NCBI RefSeq assembly: GCF_001718415.1
Contig: NZ_CP013378.1
Span: 4,650,001 to 4,714,000, forward strand
Direction of reading: 5' to 3'
Source: Burkholderia pseudomultivorans
GTDB taxonomy: Bacteria; Pseudomonadota; Gammaproteobacteria; Burkholderiales; Burkholderiaceae
Length of the DNA: 64,000 nucleotides
A model generated the notes under the pieces. It saw only the letters and a program-made list of their open reading frames with translations. It had not been told where the DNA came from and did not search any database. Shown here piece by piece: positions 16,951 through 25,031 of the stretch; within the stretch, counting starts at the first letter, position 1, and each line of letters begins with the position of its first letter. The translations under genes were made by a program, and so were the position numbers.

Positions 16951-17178
16951 TCAGGCCTGCGACGTGTCGCCGCCGTCCGTCGCCTGCGTATCGTCCGCAG
17001 CCTGCTCGGGCTGCTCTTCCTTCTTCTCGAGCAGGCCTTCGAGCGCCTCGGCGCCCTTGAAGCCGGCGACGGCCGCGGCCGCCTTGGTCAGCAGGCCTGC
17101 ATCCGGATCGACCTTCTCCGCCGCCTCGACGGCCGCCACTGCGCCAGCGATTTCACCCACGGTGTTCAGGATACCCAT
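16951..17178 (-). CDS. Small acidic alanine-rich protein of unknown function
   Basis: The 75-aa product is acidic and has two parts: a helical Ala/Gly-rich half (MGILNTVGEIAGAVAAVEAA, then LTKAAAAVAGFKGAEALEGL) and a disordered Glu/Gln/Asp tail (residues 49-75). The ATG at 17178 is chosen because GAGGGG lies six bases upstream; a TTG six bases earlier is in frame but poorly placed. It has its own terminator and, on the minus strand, a TTGACA-like hexamer upstream at 17382-17387. I do not recognise a family. The amphipathic helices could bind membrane or a partner protein. Confidence 0.7.
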   Translation of the reverse strand: MGILNTVGEIAGAVAAVEAAEKVDPDAGLLTKAAAAVAGFKGAEALEGLLEKKEEQPEQAADDTQATDGGDTSQA

Positions 17179-17481
17179 CGTCAACCCCTCTCAAGAAAAT
17201 CGTGAGCCGATCGTCCCACGAAAAAAACCGGCGGACCGCGTTTGTCATCACCGGATACACAAGTTACGCACCAGGCCGGCGGCGCACGATGCGCCGTGCG
17301 CACACCGGAACGACGCACGCGCGTGCGCTGCGGCACACGGCGGGCGATGCACGCAGCGTAGCGGAAAGCACGCACGCGCATTGTCAAAGTATGTTCTGGA
17401 ATGCCGACGGATCGCTTACGGATTGCGCAATGCGATGAAGCAAACGCCGAATAACGCGCGCCGGCCCGGCGGGCGCGCCGT
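17179..17481. other. Intergenic region upstream of the 75-aa gene
   Basis: No gene is supported. On the minus strand a TTGACA hexamer at 17382-17387 could be the -35 of a promoter for the 75-aa gene, but no good -10 lies 16-18 bases beyond it. The 3' end of the adjacent porin gene shows no clear terminator. Confidence 0.4.
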
Positions 17482-18624
17482 TCAGAACTGGTGCCGGATA
17501 CCGGCCATCACGCCGAGCTGCGTCATGCCGGGCGCGGGCGTCGTCCCGCCGCCGCCCTGGCTGACCGTGTACTGCGCGTGCGCGCTGTTCCACAGATACG
17601 CGCCCTGCAGGTAGACGGCCGTGCGCTTGGACAGCAGGTAGGTGCCGCGCAGCACGCCGATCGTGCCGCGCGCGTCATGCACGCGATTGACGATCCGGTA
17701 TGCGCCGCCGTCGACGACCAGGAACGGCGCGGCGCGCCACGACGCGGTCAGGTAGAACTGGTCGTAGCCGACGTTCGGCGTCTGCGCGGACACGAGCCGC
17801 ACGCGGCGGCCGAGCCAGCCGCCGCCGAAACGCCATGCGCCGAATTCGCCATAACCGTTCAGCTGCATCCGCACGTCCTTGTCGCCCGGCTGCGTGAACG
17901 CGACCGGCGCGACGCCGTCGTAGAAGCTCGCGGCCGCGCCCGCGCCGCCGCGCTGCTCGTCGTACGCGGCCGCCACGCCGAAGCCGCGCGCGTCGTAGCG
18001 CAGCATCGCCGACCACTCGCGGCAGGTCTGCGCACTGCCCGCCACCGGGCCGGCGCAGGTACCCTGCCCGGGCGAATTGCCGGTGCCGGCCGCATCGCGC
18101 CCGAACGACCAGGTCGCGCCGACGGTCAGCCCGCCGAACGCGCCCTTGTACGCGATCGTGCTGTCGCTGCGCGCGCTCGGCAGGTACTGGTCGAACGACG
18201 CGAGGCCGCCGTAGATGTCGGGCCCGAGCAGGTCGGCATCGGCCACCGCCCAGTACGTCATCGTGTACTGGCGGCCGAAGCTCAGGCTGCCGTACGGGCC
18301 GTCCACGCCGACCCACGCCTGCCGGCCGAACAGCCGCCCGCCCTGGTTCGCGGCGCCGTTGCGCAGGTTGAAGCCGTTCTCGAGCACGAAATTCGCGCGC
18401 CAGCCGCCGCCGAGCGCTTCGCTGCCGCGCAGCCCCCAGCGCGACGGCAGCTCGCCGGTGATGCCGGGCATGCGCACCACGCTGTTGCCCGCAGCATCCG
18501 CATGCGAAACGAATTCGACGCCCGTATCGACGACGCCGTACAGCGTCACGCTGCCCTGCGCACATGCCGGCGCGCACGCGAGTGTGGCCAGCGCGGCGGA
18601 TCCCGCTCCAACCCATGCTTTCAT
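17482..18624 (-). CDS. Trimeric outer-membrane porin (Gram-negative porin family 4)
   Basis: The 380-aa precursor has a signal peptide (MKAWVGAGSAALATLACAPACA) and begins mature sequence with QGSVTLYGVVDTGVEF, the first strand of betaproteobacterial OmpC-type porins. The EALGGGWRANFVLENGF strand, the loop-3 region and the final GIRHQF, ending in Phe, complete a 16-stranded barrel. It should pass small polar solutes through the outer membrane. The AUG is preceded by CCGGAGACGAAAC, whose exact complement lies about 90 bases upstream in the leader, suggesting translational control. The next porin (18887-20008) is a diverged relative. Confidence 0.92.
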   Translation of the reverse strand: MKAWVGAGSAALATLACAPACAQGSVTLYGVVDTGVEFVSHADAAGNSVVRMPGITGELPSRWGLRGSEALGGGWRANFVLENGFNLRNGAANQGGRLFGRQAWVGVDGPYGSLSFGRQYTMTYWAVADADLLGPDIYGGLASFDQYLPSARSDSTIAYKGAFGGLTVGATWSFGRDAAGTGNSPGQGTCAGPVAGSAQTCREWSAMLRYDARGFGVAAAYDEQRGGAGAAASFYDGVAPVAFTQPGDKDVRMQLNGYGEFGAWRFGGGWLGRRVRLVSAQTPNVGYDQFYLTASWRAAPFLVVDGGAYRIVNRVHDARGTIGVLRGTYLLSKRTAVYLQGAYLWNSAHAQYTVSQGGGGTTPAPGMTQLGVMAGIRHQF

Positions 18625-18627
18625 GGT

Positions 18628-18742
18628 GTTTCGTCTCCGGTCGTTTTGATTTGCAGTCCGGATCTATCGGATGCGTCGCATGCACGCGATACCGCGTGCG
18701 ACGCGTGATCCGGACGCCTGGCGCATTATCCGGAGACGAAAC
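18628..18742 (-). promoter_or_regulatory. Leader inverted repeat that could mask the porin ribosome-binding site
   Basis: Two arms of a perfect 13-bp inverted repeat lie at 18628-18640 and 18730-18742. In the mRNA the proximal arm is CCGGAGACGAAAC, which contains the GGAGA Shine-Dalgarno sequence eight bases before the AUG, and the distal arm is its exact complement. If transcription starts beyond 18742 the two can pair and block initiation. Confidence 0.55.
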
Positions 18743-18825
18743 CCTGCTGAATATTGCCGATTCGGCGAAAAGTCATGACCATGCGGCATGACCCGACGGC
18801 CTGCGCTTCAACGCGAGGCGCGCTT

Positions 18826-18860
18826 CAAAAGCAGAAAGGCGCCTTGCGGCGCCTTCCTGC
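18826..18860 (-). terminator. Intrinsic terminator of the second porin gene
   Basis: A 13-pair stem with one mismatch (18831-18843 with 18848-18860; core AAGGCGCC/GGCGCCTT, loop TTGC), followed on the minus strand by a U-containing run (CUUUUG). It lies 27 bases after the porin stop codon. Confidence 0.75.
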
Positions 18861-18886
18861 ATGCGATCGAACGAGACGGCTGCCGA

Positions 18887-20008
18887 TCAGAAGATGTTGC
18901 GCAGGCCGATCGCGATGCCGGTCTGGTTGCTGCGGCCCGGCAGCTCGACGTTGGCTGCGCCGTTCGTCTTGTTGAAGTCGATGGTGCCGTAGACTTCGGT
19001 GCGCTTGCTCAGCGCGTACTCGGCGATGCCGACGATCGCGTAGCGGTTGCCGCTCGCGAGCGTGCCGTTCGCGGTCATCGCGTTGCGCATGTGGTCGTAG
19101 TAGAACGCGCCCGTCAGCGTCAGCGGCGTGCTGACCTGCCAGCTCACGCCCGCGAACGGGCCGTCGTCGATCCGGCCGGTGCCCTTCGCCACCGGAATCG
19201 TCTGCTGTGCGAGGAGGCTGTCGACGAAGCCGGTGTCATCCTTCGAGCGCAGGTAGCCCGCGTAGACCTTCGCCTTGCTGAACGCGTAGACGACGTTCGC
19301 GTGGTAGATCGTCTGCTTGCGCGCCGAGTTGTCGCTGTTCTGCTGCGCGCCGGCCGCGATGCTGAGCGGGCCCATCACGTACGACAGCGACACGCCCCAC
19401 GCATTGCCCTTGCCGAGCGAACCCGGGATCTGGCCCGAGAAGCCGCCCGCGCCGGTCGATTCGTAGTTGGTGCCGGTCGAGTACATCGCCTTCGCGGTCA
19501 GGCCCGCGAACTTGCCGGTGTACTTGATCTGGTTGTCCGCATACAGGCCGCCGCCGAGCGCAACCGGCAGCCACGCGTTCTCGAGATAGTTGCCGACGGT
19601 CAGCGGATCGTAGGTGTCCGACAGCAGGTCGAACAGCGGCGTCTTCTGGCGGCCGAGCGTGACCGTGCCGTACGGGCTCTGCAGGCCGACGTAGGCCGCA
19701 CGGTTGAACAGGCGGCCGCTGTCGGCGAACGCGCCGTTCTGCAGGTTCACGCCGCTTTCCAGGTTGAACAATGCCTTCAGGCCGCCGCCGAGGTCTTCGG
19801 TGCCGTAGATGCCGAAGCGGCTGTTGGTGATCGCGCCGTTGGTCATCGACACGAGACCGTCGTTGTTCGCGTTCGCGTTGGTCAGGTAGCGGACGCTGAC
19901 GTCGGCGACGCCCCACAGCGTGACCGAGCTTTGTGCTGCTGCATTCTGACTGGCGAATGCCAGCAATGCGCCCCCTGCGAGTGCTGCGAGTCGGATGGTC
20001 TGCTTCAC
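18887..20008 (-). CDS. Trimeric outer-membrane porin (Gram-negative porin family 4)
   Basis: The 373-aa precursor starts with MKQTIRLAALAGG and is cleaved after AAAQ-type residues; mature sequence opens SSVTLWGVADVSVRYL and ends GLRNIF. It has the usual strand spacing of Burkholderia OpcP/OmpC-like porins (GTEDLGGGLKALFNLESG, YGTVTLGRQKTPLFD). I choose the GTG at 20008 because AAAGGAAA lies about seven bases upstream and the signal peptide is then typical; an ATG nine codons earlier (20035) is possible but adds an odd METPKKGKL extension. A TATGAT -10 is visible about 95 bases upstream, and an intrinsic terminator follows. Confidence 0.9.
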   Translation of the reverse strand: MKQTIRLAALAGGALLAFASQNAAAQSSVTLWGVADVSVRYLTNANANNDGLVSMTNGAITNSRFGIYGTEDLGGGLKALFNLESGVNLQNGAFADSGRLFNRAAYVGLQSPYGTVTLGRQKTPLFDLLSDTYDPLTVGNYLENAWLPVALGGGLYADNQIKYTGKFAGLTAKAMYSTGTNYESTGAGGFSGQIPGSLGKGNAWGVSLSYVMGPLSIAAGAQQNSDNSARKQTIYHANVVYAFSKAKVYAGYLRSKDDTGFVDSLLAQQTIPVAKGTGRIDDGPFAGVSWQVSTPLTLTGAFYYDHMRNAMTANGTLASGNRYAIVGIAEYALSKRTEVYGTIDFNKTNGAANVELPGRSNQTGIAIGLRNIF

Positions 20009-20318
20009 GAGCTTTCCTTTTTTAGGTGTCTCCATTCATGGCCGGCCGCGTGCGCAGCCGGGTGGCGATCGCGCGCGTTCTTGGCGCGCACGATGTGGGC
20101 TGAATCATATGACGAGTGCAATCGTTGAAAGAAATTGAAACGCACAGTCACGCGCGAACTGTCGCCCGCGCACAACGTTATGCGCGGCGGCGCGGGATCG
20201 ACGGCCGTCAGGCGTGATCCGGGCGCGTCCGGCGGGACGCTCGGGGCGGCCTCGGGTCTGTAAGGAGGGCCGCGCGGCCGTGGGCGGGAAGGACGACGCG
20301 CCGCCGTGGCCGATCACG
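20009..20318. other. Intergenic region upstream of the second porin
   Basis: No gene is supported. On the minus strand TATGAT at 20104-20109 is a good -10 for the porin, with only weak -35 options 15-17 bases upstream, giving a leader of about 90 nt. The rest, next to the end of the DUF1275 gene, is GC-rich without a clear terminator. Confidence 0.45.
20104..20109 (-). promoter_or_regulatory. Candidate -10 element of the second porin
   Basis: TATGAT on the minus strand, about 95 bases before the GTG start. The -35 is poor (TTTCAA or CTTTCA), which suggests an activator or a GC-rich host sigma-70 with relaxed needs. Confidence 0.4.
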
Positions 20319-21020
20319 TCACGCGGCCGAGGGCGGCGCGTCGTCGCTCGCGTGCCGGCGCCACGCCCGCCGCACGATTTCGGCGAACGCGCCCGCGAGC
20401 AGCAGCACCGCGCCCCACAGCGCGACTTCCGCGACGAGCCGCGTGACGAAACCGCCGATCACCGCACCCGCGAGAAAGCAGAAGCTGATCGTCGCGAGCA
20501 GCGCCGAGTCGTGCAGCGCGCCCGCGTCGTAGCGCGGGATCAGCCCGACGAACAGCTTCTGCGCGGCACGCCGCAGGTTGCCGGTCGTCATCACCGACGT
20601 GTACGACAGTTCCTCGAGATGCGTAAACGACAGCGTCTGCAGCGTCGCGACGAACGAGATGCCGGGAATCAGCCAGCCGCTCGACGCGCCGACCGCGCCG
20701 CTCGCCGCGATGGCGAGAAACGCGATCTCGACGATCAGGCTCGCGAACGCCGTGTGCCGCATCCAGCCGCGCTGCGCGGCGAGCCCGAGCAGATGCGCGA
20801 CGAACACCGCGAGCACGAAGCCGATCAACGGCGGCACGTGATGCAGCGCGGCGGCCCATTCGCCGGCCGACACGTTGATGCCGAGCAGCGCGACGTTGCC
20901 CGTCATCGTGTTCGCGAACACGTGGCCGTGGCCGACGTAGGTGTACGCATCGAGATAGCCGCCGGACAGCGTCAGCAGCGCGGCGACGGTGAGATTGCGG
21001 CTGGCGCCGTCGAGATCCAT
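20319..21020 (-). CDS. DUF1275 (YoaK) family membrane protein
   Basis: The 233-aa inner-membrane protein has about six hydrophobic segments. Family features include LTLSGGYLDAYTYVGHGHVFANTMTGN-type sequence near the N terminus (residues 16-43) and TGNLRRAAQKLF near residue 146. The biochemical role of YoaK/DUF1275 proteins is not settled. It stands alone: downstream is the second porin and upstream the chromate transporter, with no overlap to either. No motif points to a substrate. Confidence 0.85.
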   Translation of the reverse strand: MDLDGASRNLTVAALLTLSGGYLDAYTYVGHGHVFANTMTGNVALLGINVSAGEWAAALHHVPPLIGFVLAVFVAHLLGLAAQRGWMRHTAFASLIVEIAFLAIAASGAVGASSGWLIPGISFVATLQTLSFTHLEELSYTSVMTTGNLRRAAQKLFVGLIPRYDAGALHDSALLATISFCFLAGAVIGGFVTRLVAEVALWGAVLLLAGAFAEIVRRAWRRHASDDAPPSAA

Positions 21021-21246
21021 CGATCCTCCCGTGGGGTGCGCCGCCCGCGCGGTGCGCGGCGGACGGTGCGGAATTCGGTTGCGGGCGTCGCGTCCCGCCG
21101 CTGGCCGCAGCGACGCGCGGCACGGGCAGCGCCAAGCGCCGGAATGGCGGGCGGGACGGGTCAGGCCGAGTATAGCGGCGCGCCGGACGCGGGCCGGATT
21201 GGCGCGGCCGCGGGCGACGACACAAGCGGGGCCGGGCGGCCGCGGC

Positions 21247-21774
21247 CTACTGCCCGATGCCGGTGAGGCCGATCAGCGCGCCGGCCGCAAGCAGCCACAG
21301 CGGATGAATGCGCGTGCGATAGGCGAGCACCGCGCACGCGGCCGTGATGCCCCACTGGATCGCGGTGTGGTTCGACGCGTCGGCAATCAGCACCGCGCTC
21401 GCCGCGACGAGCCCGGCCGTGACGGGCATCATCCCCTGCTGCACGTAGCGGCGCCACGGCCGGTCGCGGAAGCGCTCCCACGCGTGCAGCGCGAGCACGG
21501 TGACGATCGACGACGGCCCGAACTTCGCGAGCGACGCGACGAGCAGCCCGGCCCAGCCGGAGACGTGCCAGCCGACCAGCGACACGATCATCATGTTCGG
21601 CCCGGGCGCCGCCTGCGCGAGCGCGAACAGCGCGGTGAACTCGTGCGCGCTCATCCAGTGATGCACGTCGACGACCTGCCGCTGCATCTCCGGCAGGATC
21701 GTGTTGCCGCCGCCGAACGCCAGCAGCGACAGCTGGCTGAAGATCGTCGCGATCGCGACCAGCGTATCGTTCAT
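21247..21774 (-). CDS. Chromate transporter, second half (CHR short-chain pair)
   Basis: This 175-aa membrane protein is one of two short CHR proteins that together equal a full-length ChrA. It carries the family motifs FGGGNTILPEMQRQVVD and AQAAPGPNMM, and about five hydrophobic segments. Its ATG overlaps the stop of the partner gene by four bases, so both are made together and probably assemble as a heterodimer in the inner membrane. The family exports chromate; a physiological role with sulfate-like anions is possible. Confidence 0.88.
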   Translation of the reverse strand: MNDTLVAIATIFSQLSLLAFGGGNTILPEMQRQVVDVHHWMSAHEFTALFALAQAAPGPNMMIVSLVGWHVSGWAGLLVASLAKFGPSSIVTVLALHAWERFRDRPWRRYVQQGMMPVTAGLVAASAVLIADASNHTAIQWGITAACAVLAYRTRIHPLWLLAAGALIGLTGIGQ

Positions 21775-22358
21775 CGCCGACCTCCCGGTTGCGCGTCGCG
21801 CCGCCGCGCCGCGAGCCAGACGCTCACCGGCGTCAGCACGAGCATCGTGGTCAGCAGCGGCAAGCGCAGCACCGCGATCGCGACGAACGCGAGCACCGCG
21901 ATGCCGGCCGCCGCGCGCGCATGCCGCAGCGGCTTCGCGACCTTCACGGCCATCGCGGCGAGCAGCCCTGCGGCCGCGGCCGCAAGGCCCGCGAACAGAT
22001 GCTGCACGCGCGGATCGTTCTGCGTTTTCGCGTACAGCACGCCGAGCGCGACGACGACGAGCGTCGGCCCCGCGATCAGCCCGAGAATGCCGGCGAACGC
22101 GCCGGGAATGCCGCGAAAGCGCATGCCGACGGCCACCGACAGGTTGATCACGTTGCCGCCCGGCAGGAACTGGCACAGGCCGAGCAGATCGGTGAATTCG
22201 TCGGCGCTCAGCCACTTGCGCTCTTCGACGATGGTGCGCCGCGCGAACGGCAGCGCGCCGCCGAACGACATCAGCCCGAGCGACAGAAAACCGGTGAACA
22301 ACTCGGCGAGACCGATCCGGCGCGGCGACGCGGCGGACGGCGGAGAAGCGGATTGCAT
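21771..22358 (-). CDS. Chromate transporter, first half (CHR short-chain pair)
   Basis: The 195-aa membrane protein has MSFGGALPFARRTIVEERKW and CQFLPGGNVINLSVAVG, the N-terminal-type CHR motifs, and about five hydrophobic segments. The ATG at 22358 has GAGG six bases upstream and is preferred over an ATG four codons earlier. It is divergent from a LysR regulator; a TAAAAT -10 (22417-22422) and the 21-bp palindrome at 22433-22453 are placed as promoter and operator for this gene. Confidence 0.88.
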   Translation of the reverse strand: MQSASPPSAASPRRIGLAELFTGFLSLGLMSFGGALPFARRTIVEERKWLSADEFTDLLGLCQFLPGGNVINLSVAVGMRFRGIPGAFAGILGLIAGPTLVVVALGVLYAKTQNDPRVQHLFAGLAAAAAGLLAAMAVKVAKPLRHARAAAGIAVLAFVAIAVLRLPLLTTMLVLTPVSVWLAARRRDAQPGGRR

Positions 22359-22432
22359 GGGGATCCTCATCAAGCGGTCAGCCGAGCTTACCGCCGTTCG
22401 GGATGCCGGCAAAACGATTTTATCGGCGCGTC

Positions 22433-22453
22433 CTTGTGATCTAGAATCACAAG
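22433..22453. promoter_or_regulatory. LysR-type operator overlapping divergent promoters
   Basis: A perfect palindrome with 8-bp arms (CTTGTGAT, CTAGA, ATCACAAG) of the T-N11-A LysR type. It covers the -10 TAGAAT (22442-22447) of the LysR gene and lies just upstream of the chr -10 TAAAAT (22417-22422, minus strand). This is the classic arrangement for self-repression and control of the divergent target. Confidence 0.65.
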
Positions 22454-22454
22454 C

Positions 22455-23339
22455 ATGGCACGCGATCTCCCGCCCTTTTCCGCGCTTCGGGCCTTTGAAG
22501 CCGCGGCACGACATGAAAGCTTCAGCGCCGCCGGCGACGAGCTGCATGTGACTCACGGTGCCATCAGCCGGCAGATCGCCGGTTTCGAGGCGTGGCTCGG
22601 CAAGCCGGTGTTCCACCGCTACGGCAAGCGCGTCAAGCTCACCGACGAGGGTCGCCGCTATCTGGACACCGTGCGCGCCGCGTTCGACAGCATCGCGCTC
22701 GCGACCGAGCAGCTGCGCCATACCGGCACCGCGCGCGTGCTGCGCATCAACGCGCTGCCGACCTTCGCGATGAAATGGCTGCTGCCGCGCCTGTCGCGAT
22801 TCCAGCGCGACGTGCCGAACGTGGAGCTGAAGCTGTCGACGTCGAACGCGCCGCTCGACACGCTCGACGGCTTCGACGTCGCGATCCGCCGCGGCCCGGG
22901 CCACTGGCCGAACTGCGCGAGCGGCCACTTCCTCGACGAAAGCGTGATCCCGGTCTGCAGCCCCGCGCTGCTCCGGCGCGCGCCGATCGCGCGCGCGGAC
23001 GATCTCGCGCGGCACGTGCTGCTGCATTCGGATACGCGCCCGGAAGGCTGGCGCGACTGGTTCGCGGCGGCCGGCGTCGCGATGAAGGCGCGCAAGCGGC
23101 AGTCGTTCGACCACTTCTATCTCGCGCTGCAGGCGGCCGTCGACGGGCTCGGCGTCGCGCTCGGCCCGCTGCCGCTGATCGACGACGAACTCGCGAGCGG
23201 CCGGCTCGTGATGCCGCTCGACGGCCCGCGCATCGCGACGCGCAGCTACTGGTGGATCACGCCGTGCGCGCCGGCGGACGATCCGCTGGTCGCGCAGTTC
23301 TGCGCGTGGCTGCAGACGCAGTCGAACCTCGTCGCGTAG
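22455..23339 (+). CDS. LysR-family regulator (GcvA-like), divergent from the chromate transporter
   Basis: The 294-aa protein has an N-terminal winged helix (ALRAFEAAARHESFSAAGDEL, recognition helix around THGAISRQIAGFE) and a periplasmic-binding-like effector domain from about residue 92. LPPFSALRAF at the N terminus marks the GcvA subgroup and fixes the ATG at 22455. There is no Shine-Dalgarno sequence: the AUG follows the operator palindrome directly, and a TAGAAT -10 at 22442-22447 would start transcription at or next to the AUG, so the mRNA may be leaderless. It probably regulates itself and the chr genes. Confidence 0.9.
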   Translation: MARDLPPFSALRAFEAAARHESFSAAGDELHVTHGAISRQIAGFEAWLGKPVFHRYGKRVKLTDEGRRYLDTVRAAFDSIALATEQLRHTGTARVLRINALPTFAMKWLLPRLSRFQRDVPNVELKLSTSNAPLDTLDGFDVAIRRGPGHWPNCASGHFLDESVIPVCSPALLRRAPIARADDLARHVLLHSDTRPEGWRDWFAAAGVAMKARKRQSFDHFYLALQAAVDGLGVALGPLPLIDDELASGRLVMPLDGPRIATRSYWWITPCAPADDPLVAQFCAWLQTQSNLVA

Positions 23340-23406
23340 CGCGGCGCGGTTCGACGAGGCAGGCGAGGCGGATGACGTGGGCAGCAGGACGCCGCCCGCT
23401 GGACGC

Positions 23407-24714
23407 TCAGACCACCGGGCCCGGTTCCTTTTCCTTGCGCAGGATCGCGTACAGGATGATCGCGCCGAACGTCGCAGTGCCGATCCCGCCGAGCCCGAAG
23501 CCGCCGATCTTCAGCGAGAAGTCGCCGGCGCCGAGCACCAGCGTGACGGCCGCGACGATCAGGTTGCGGTTGTCGGAGAAGTCGACCTTGTTGACGACCC
23601 AGATCCGCGCGCCGGTCACCGCGATCAGCCCGAACACGACGATCGACACGCCGCCGAGCACCGGGCCCGGAATCGTCTGGATCACCGCGCCGAACTTCGG
23701 CGAGAAGCCGAGCACGATCGCGATCAGCGCGGCCACCGCGAACACCAGCGTCGAATAGATCCGCGTGACGGCCATCACGCCGATGTTCTCCGAATAGGTG
23801 GTGACGCCCGTGCCGCCGACGCTGCCCGACACGATCGTCGCGAGCCCGTCGCCGATGAACGCGCGGCCGACGTAGCGGTCGAGGTTGGTGCCCGTCATCG
23901 CGCTGACGGCCTTGATGTGGCCGAGGTTCTCGGCGACGAGGATCACCGCGACCGGCGCCAGCATCAGCATGGCGTGCGGATCGAACACCGGCGCGGTGAA
24001 GGCCGGCATCCCGAACCACGCCGCATGCGCGACGATCGAGAAGTCGACCGGCTTGCCGAGCCCCATGCCGTTGGTCGCGATCGCGTAGATCGCGTAGGCG
24101 ATCGCGAGCCCGACCAGGATCAGCAGGCGCTGCACCATGCCGCGCGCGAACACCGCGACGCCGCCGACGCACAGCACCGTGACGAGCGCCATCACCGAGT
24201 CGAAGGTCGACGCAGAGACGCCCTTGACCGCGATCGGCGCGAGGTTCAGCCCGATCACCGCGACCACCGCGCCGGTGACGACGGGCGGCATCAGCGCCTC
24301 GATCCAGCGCGTGCCGATCGCCGACACCAGCGCGCCGAGCGCCACGTACACGACGCCGCACGCGACGATCCCGCCGAGCGCGACCGGAATGTTCGGGTTC
24401 GGGCCGCTGCCGCCGTAGCCCGTCACCGCGATCACCAGGCCGATGAACGCGAAGCTCGAGCCGAGGTAGCTCGGCACGCGGCCGCCCACCAGCACGAAGA
24501 ACAGCAGCGTGCCGATGCCCGACATGAAGATGCACAGGTTCGGGTCGAAGCCCATCAGCAGCGGCGCGAGCACCGTCGAGCCGAACATCGCGACGACGTG
24601 CTGCACGCCCATCGCGACCATCTGCGGCCACGCCAGGCGCTCGTCGGGGCCGACCACGCGCGCGGCCGCGCCGGTCGATTGCACCCGCCAGCGCGGGAAA
24701 TAGGAATCGGACAT
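23407..24714 (-). CDS. uraA: Uracil/xanthine permease (NCS2 family, UraA/RutG-like)
   Basis: This 435-aa inner-membrane nucleobase:cation symporter has about 14 hydrophobic segments. LAWPQMVAMGVQHVVAMFGSTVLAP-type sequence near the N terminus, the VAENLGHIKAVSAMTGTNLD segment with the conserved Glu, and GGTGVTTYSENIG are NCS2 signatures. Pyrimidine rather than purine transport is suggested by similarity to UraA/RutG, but substrate cannot be proved from motifs. The ATG at 24714 follows GGAG; upstream in-frame sequence is basic and not hydrophobic. It is transcribed alone. Confidence 0.88.
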   Translation of the reverse strand: MSDSYFPRWRVQSTGAAARVVGPDERLAWPQMVAMGVQHVVAMFGSTVLAPLLMGFDPNLCIFMSGIGTLLFFVLVGGRVPSYLGSSFAFIGLVIAVTGYGGSGPNPNIPVALGGIVACGVVYVALGALVSAIGTRWIEALMPPVVTGAVVAVIGLNLAPIAVKGVSASTFDSVMALVTVLCVGGVAVFARGMVQRLLILVGLAIAYAIYAIATNGMGLGKPVDFSIVAHAAWFGMPAFTAPVFDPHAMLMLAPVAVILVAENLGHIKAVSAMTGTNLDRYVGRAFIGDGLATIVSGSVGGTGVTTYSENIGVMAVTRIYSTLVFAVAALIAIVLGFSPKFGAVIQTIPGPVLGGVSIVVFGLIAVTGARIWVVNKVDFSDNRNLIVAAVTLVLGAGDFSLKIGGFGLGGIGTATFGAIILYAILRKEKEPGPVV

Positions 24715-24864
24715 GGGGAAAAGGGCTCCTGTCGGTCGCCGGCTGCGAACGGTGCGCCGGTCTGGAATCTGGCGCGAGTTTACGGAGCGGCAATGGGGCT
24801 GGCAAGCGCGGCGCGGACCGCCGGCGGTTCGACGCACCGGCCCTGCATTTTCGAATTCGTCTGA

Positions 24865-24893
24865 TTCACAGCGCACGCCGCGCCGCCTACAGT
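24865..24893 (+). promoter_or_regulatory. Sigma-70-type promoter of a candidate small RNA
   Basis: TTCACA at 24865-24870, a 17-base spacer and TACAGT at 24888-24893. It predicts a start near 24900. No plus-strand protein gene follows before the terminator. Confidence 0.5.
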
Positions 24894-24899
24894 ACGTGA

Positions 24900-24979
24900 A
24901 CCGCAGCGCGCCAGGGCGCGGCGGCGTTGTCCAGTTGCTCCCTCCACCGTCCGGGCGTTGCGCCCGGGCGGTTTTTTTT
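24900..24979 (+). ncRNA. Candidate 80-nt small RNA with intrinsic terminator
   Basis: The unit runs from the predicted start at 24900 to the U-run. The 3' end is a strong terminator: stem CCGGGCG/CGCCCGG (24951-24957 and 24961-24967), extended by further pairs, then eight U residues (24972-24979). A GC-rich 5' hairpin around 24907-24925 and a pyrimidine-rich single-stranded stretch (TTGCTCCCTCCACC, 24934-24947) lie between. Such a CU-rich region could pair with Shine-Dalgarno sequences of target mRNAs. No open reading frame of note fits. I do not recognise a known RNA family. Confidence 0.5.
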
Positions 24980-25031
24980 GTCGCGCTGTCGATGTAAGCG
25001 GGCGCTCACATCGAAAGCGGCACACGCTGCA

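Larger units (their letters stand above)
24715..25031. other. Intergenic region between uraA and flgL
   Basis: No protein gene is supported. A complete small transcription unit on the plus strand is visible (promoter 24865-24893, intrinsic terminator 24947-24979). Next to flgL lies a hairpin with 7-bp arms TCGATGT/ACATCGA at 24989-24995 and 25008-25014, without a U-run. Confidence 0.55.

Noticed and set aside
21771..23114. Long N-terminal extension of the first chromate transporter protein
   Set aside because: The extension is antisense to the LysR gene; the ATG at 22358 has a proper ribosome site and gives the family start.
24989..25014. Hairpin TCGATGT/ACATCGA as the flgL terminator
   Set aside because: Stem of only seven pairs with a 12-base loop and no U-run on the minus strand.
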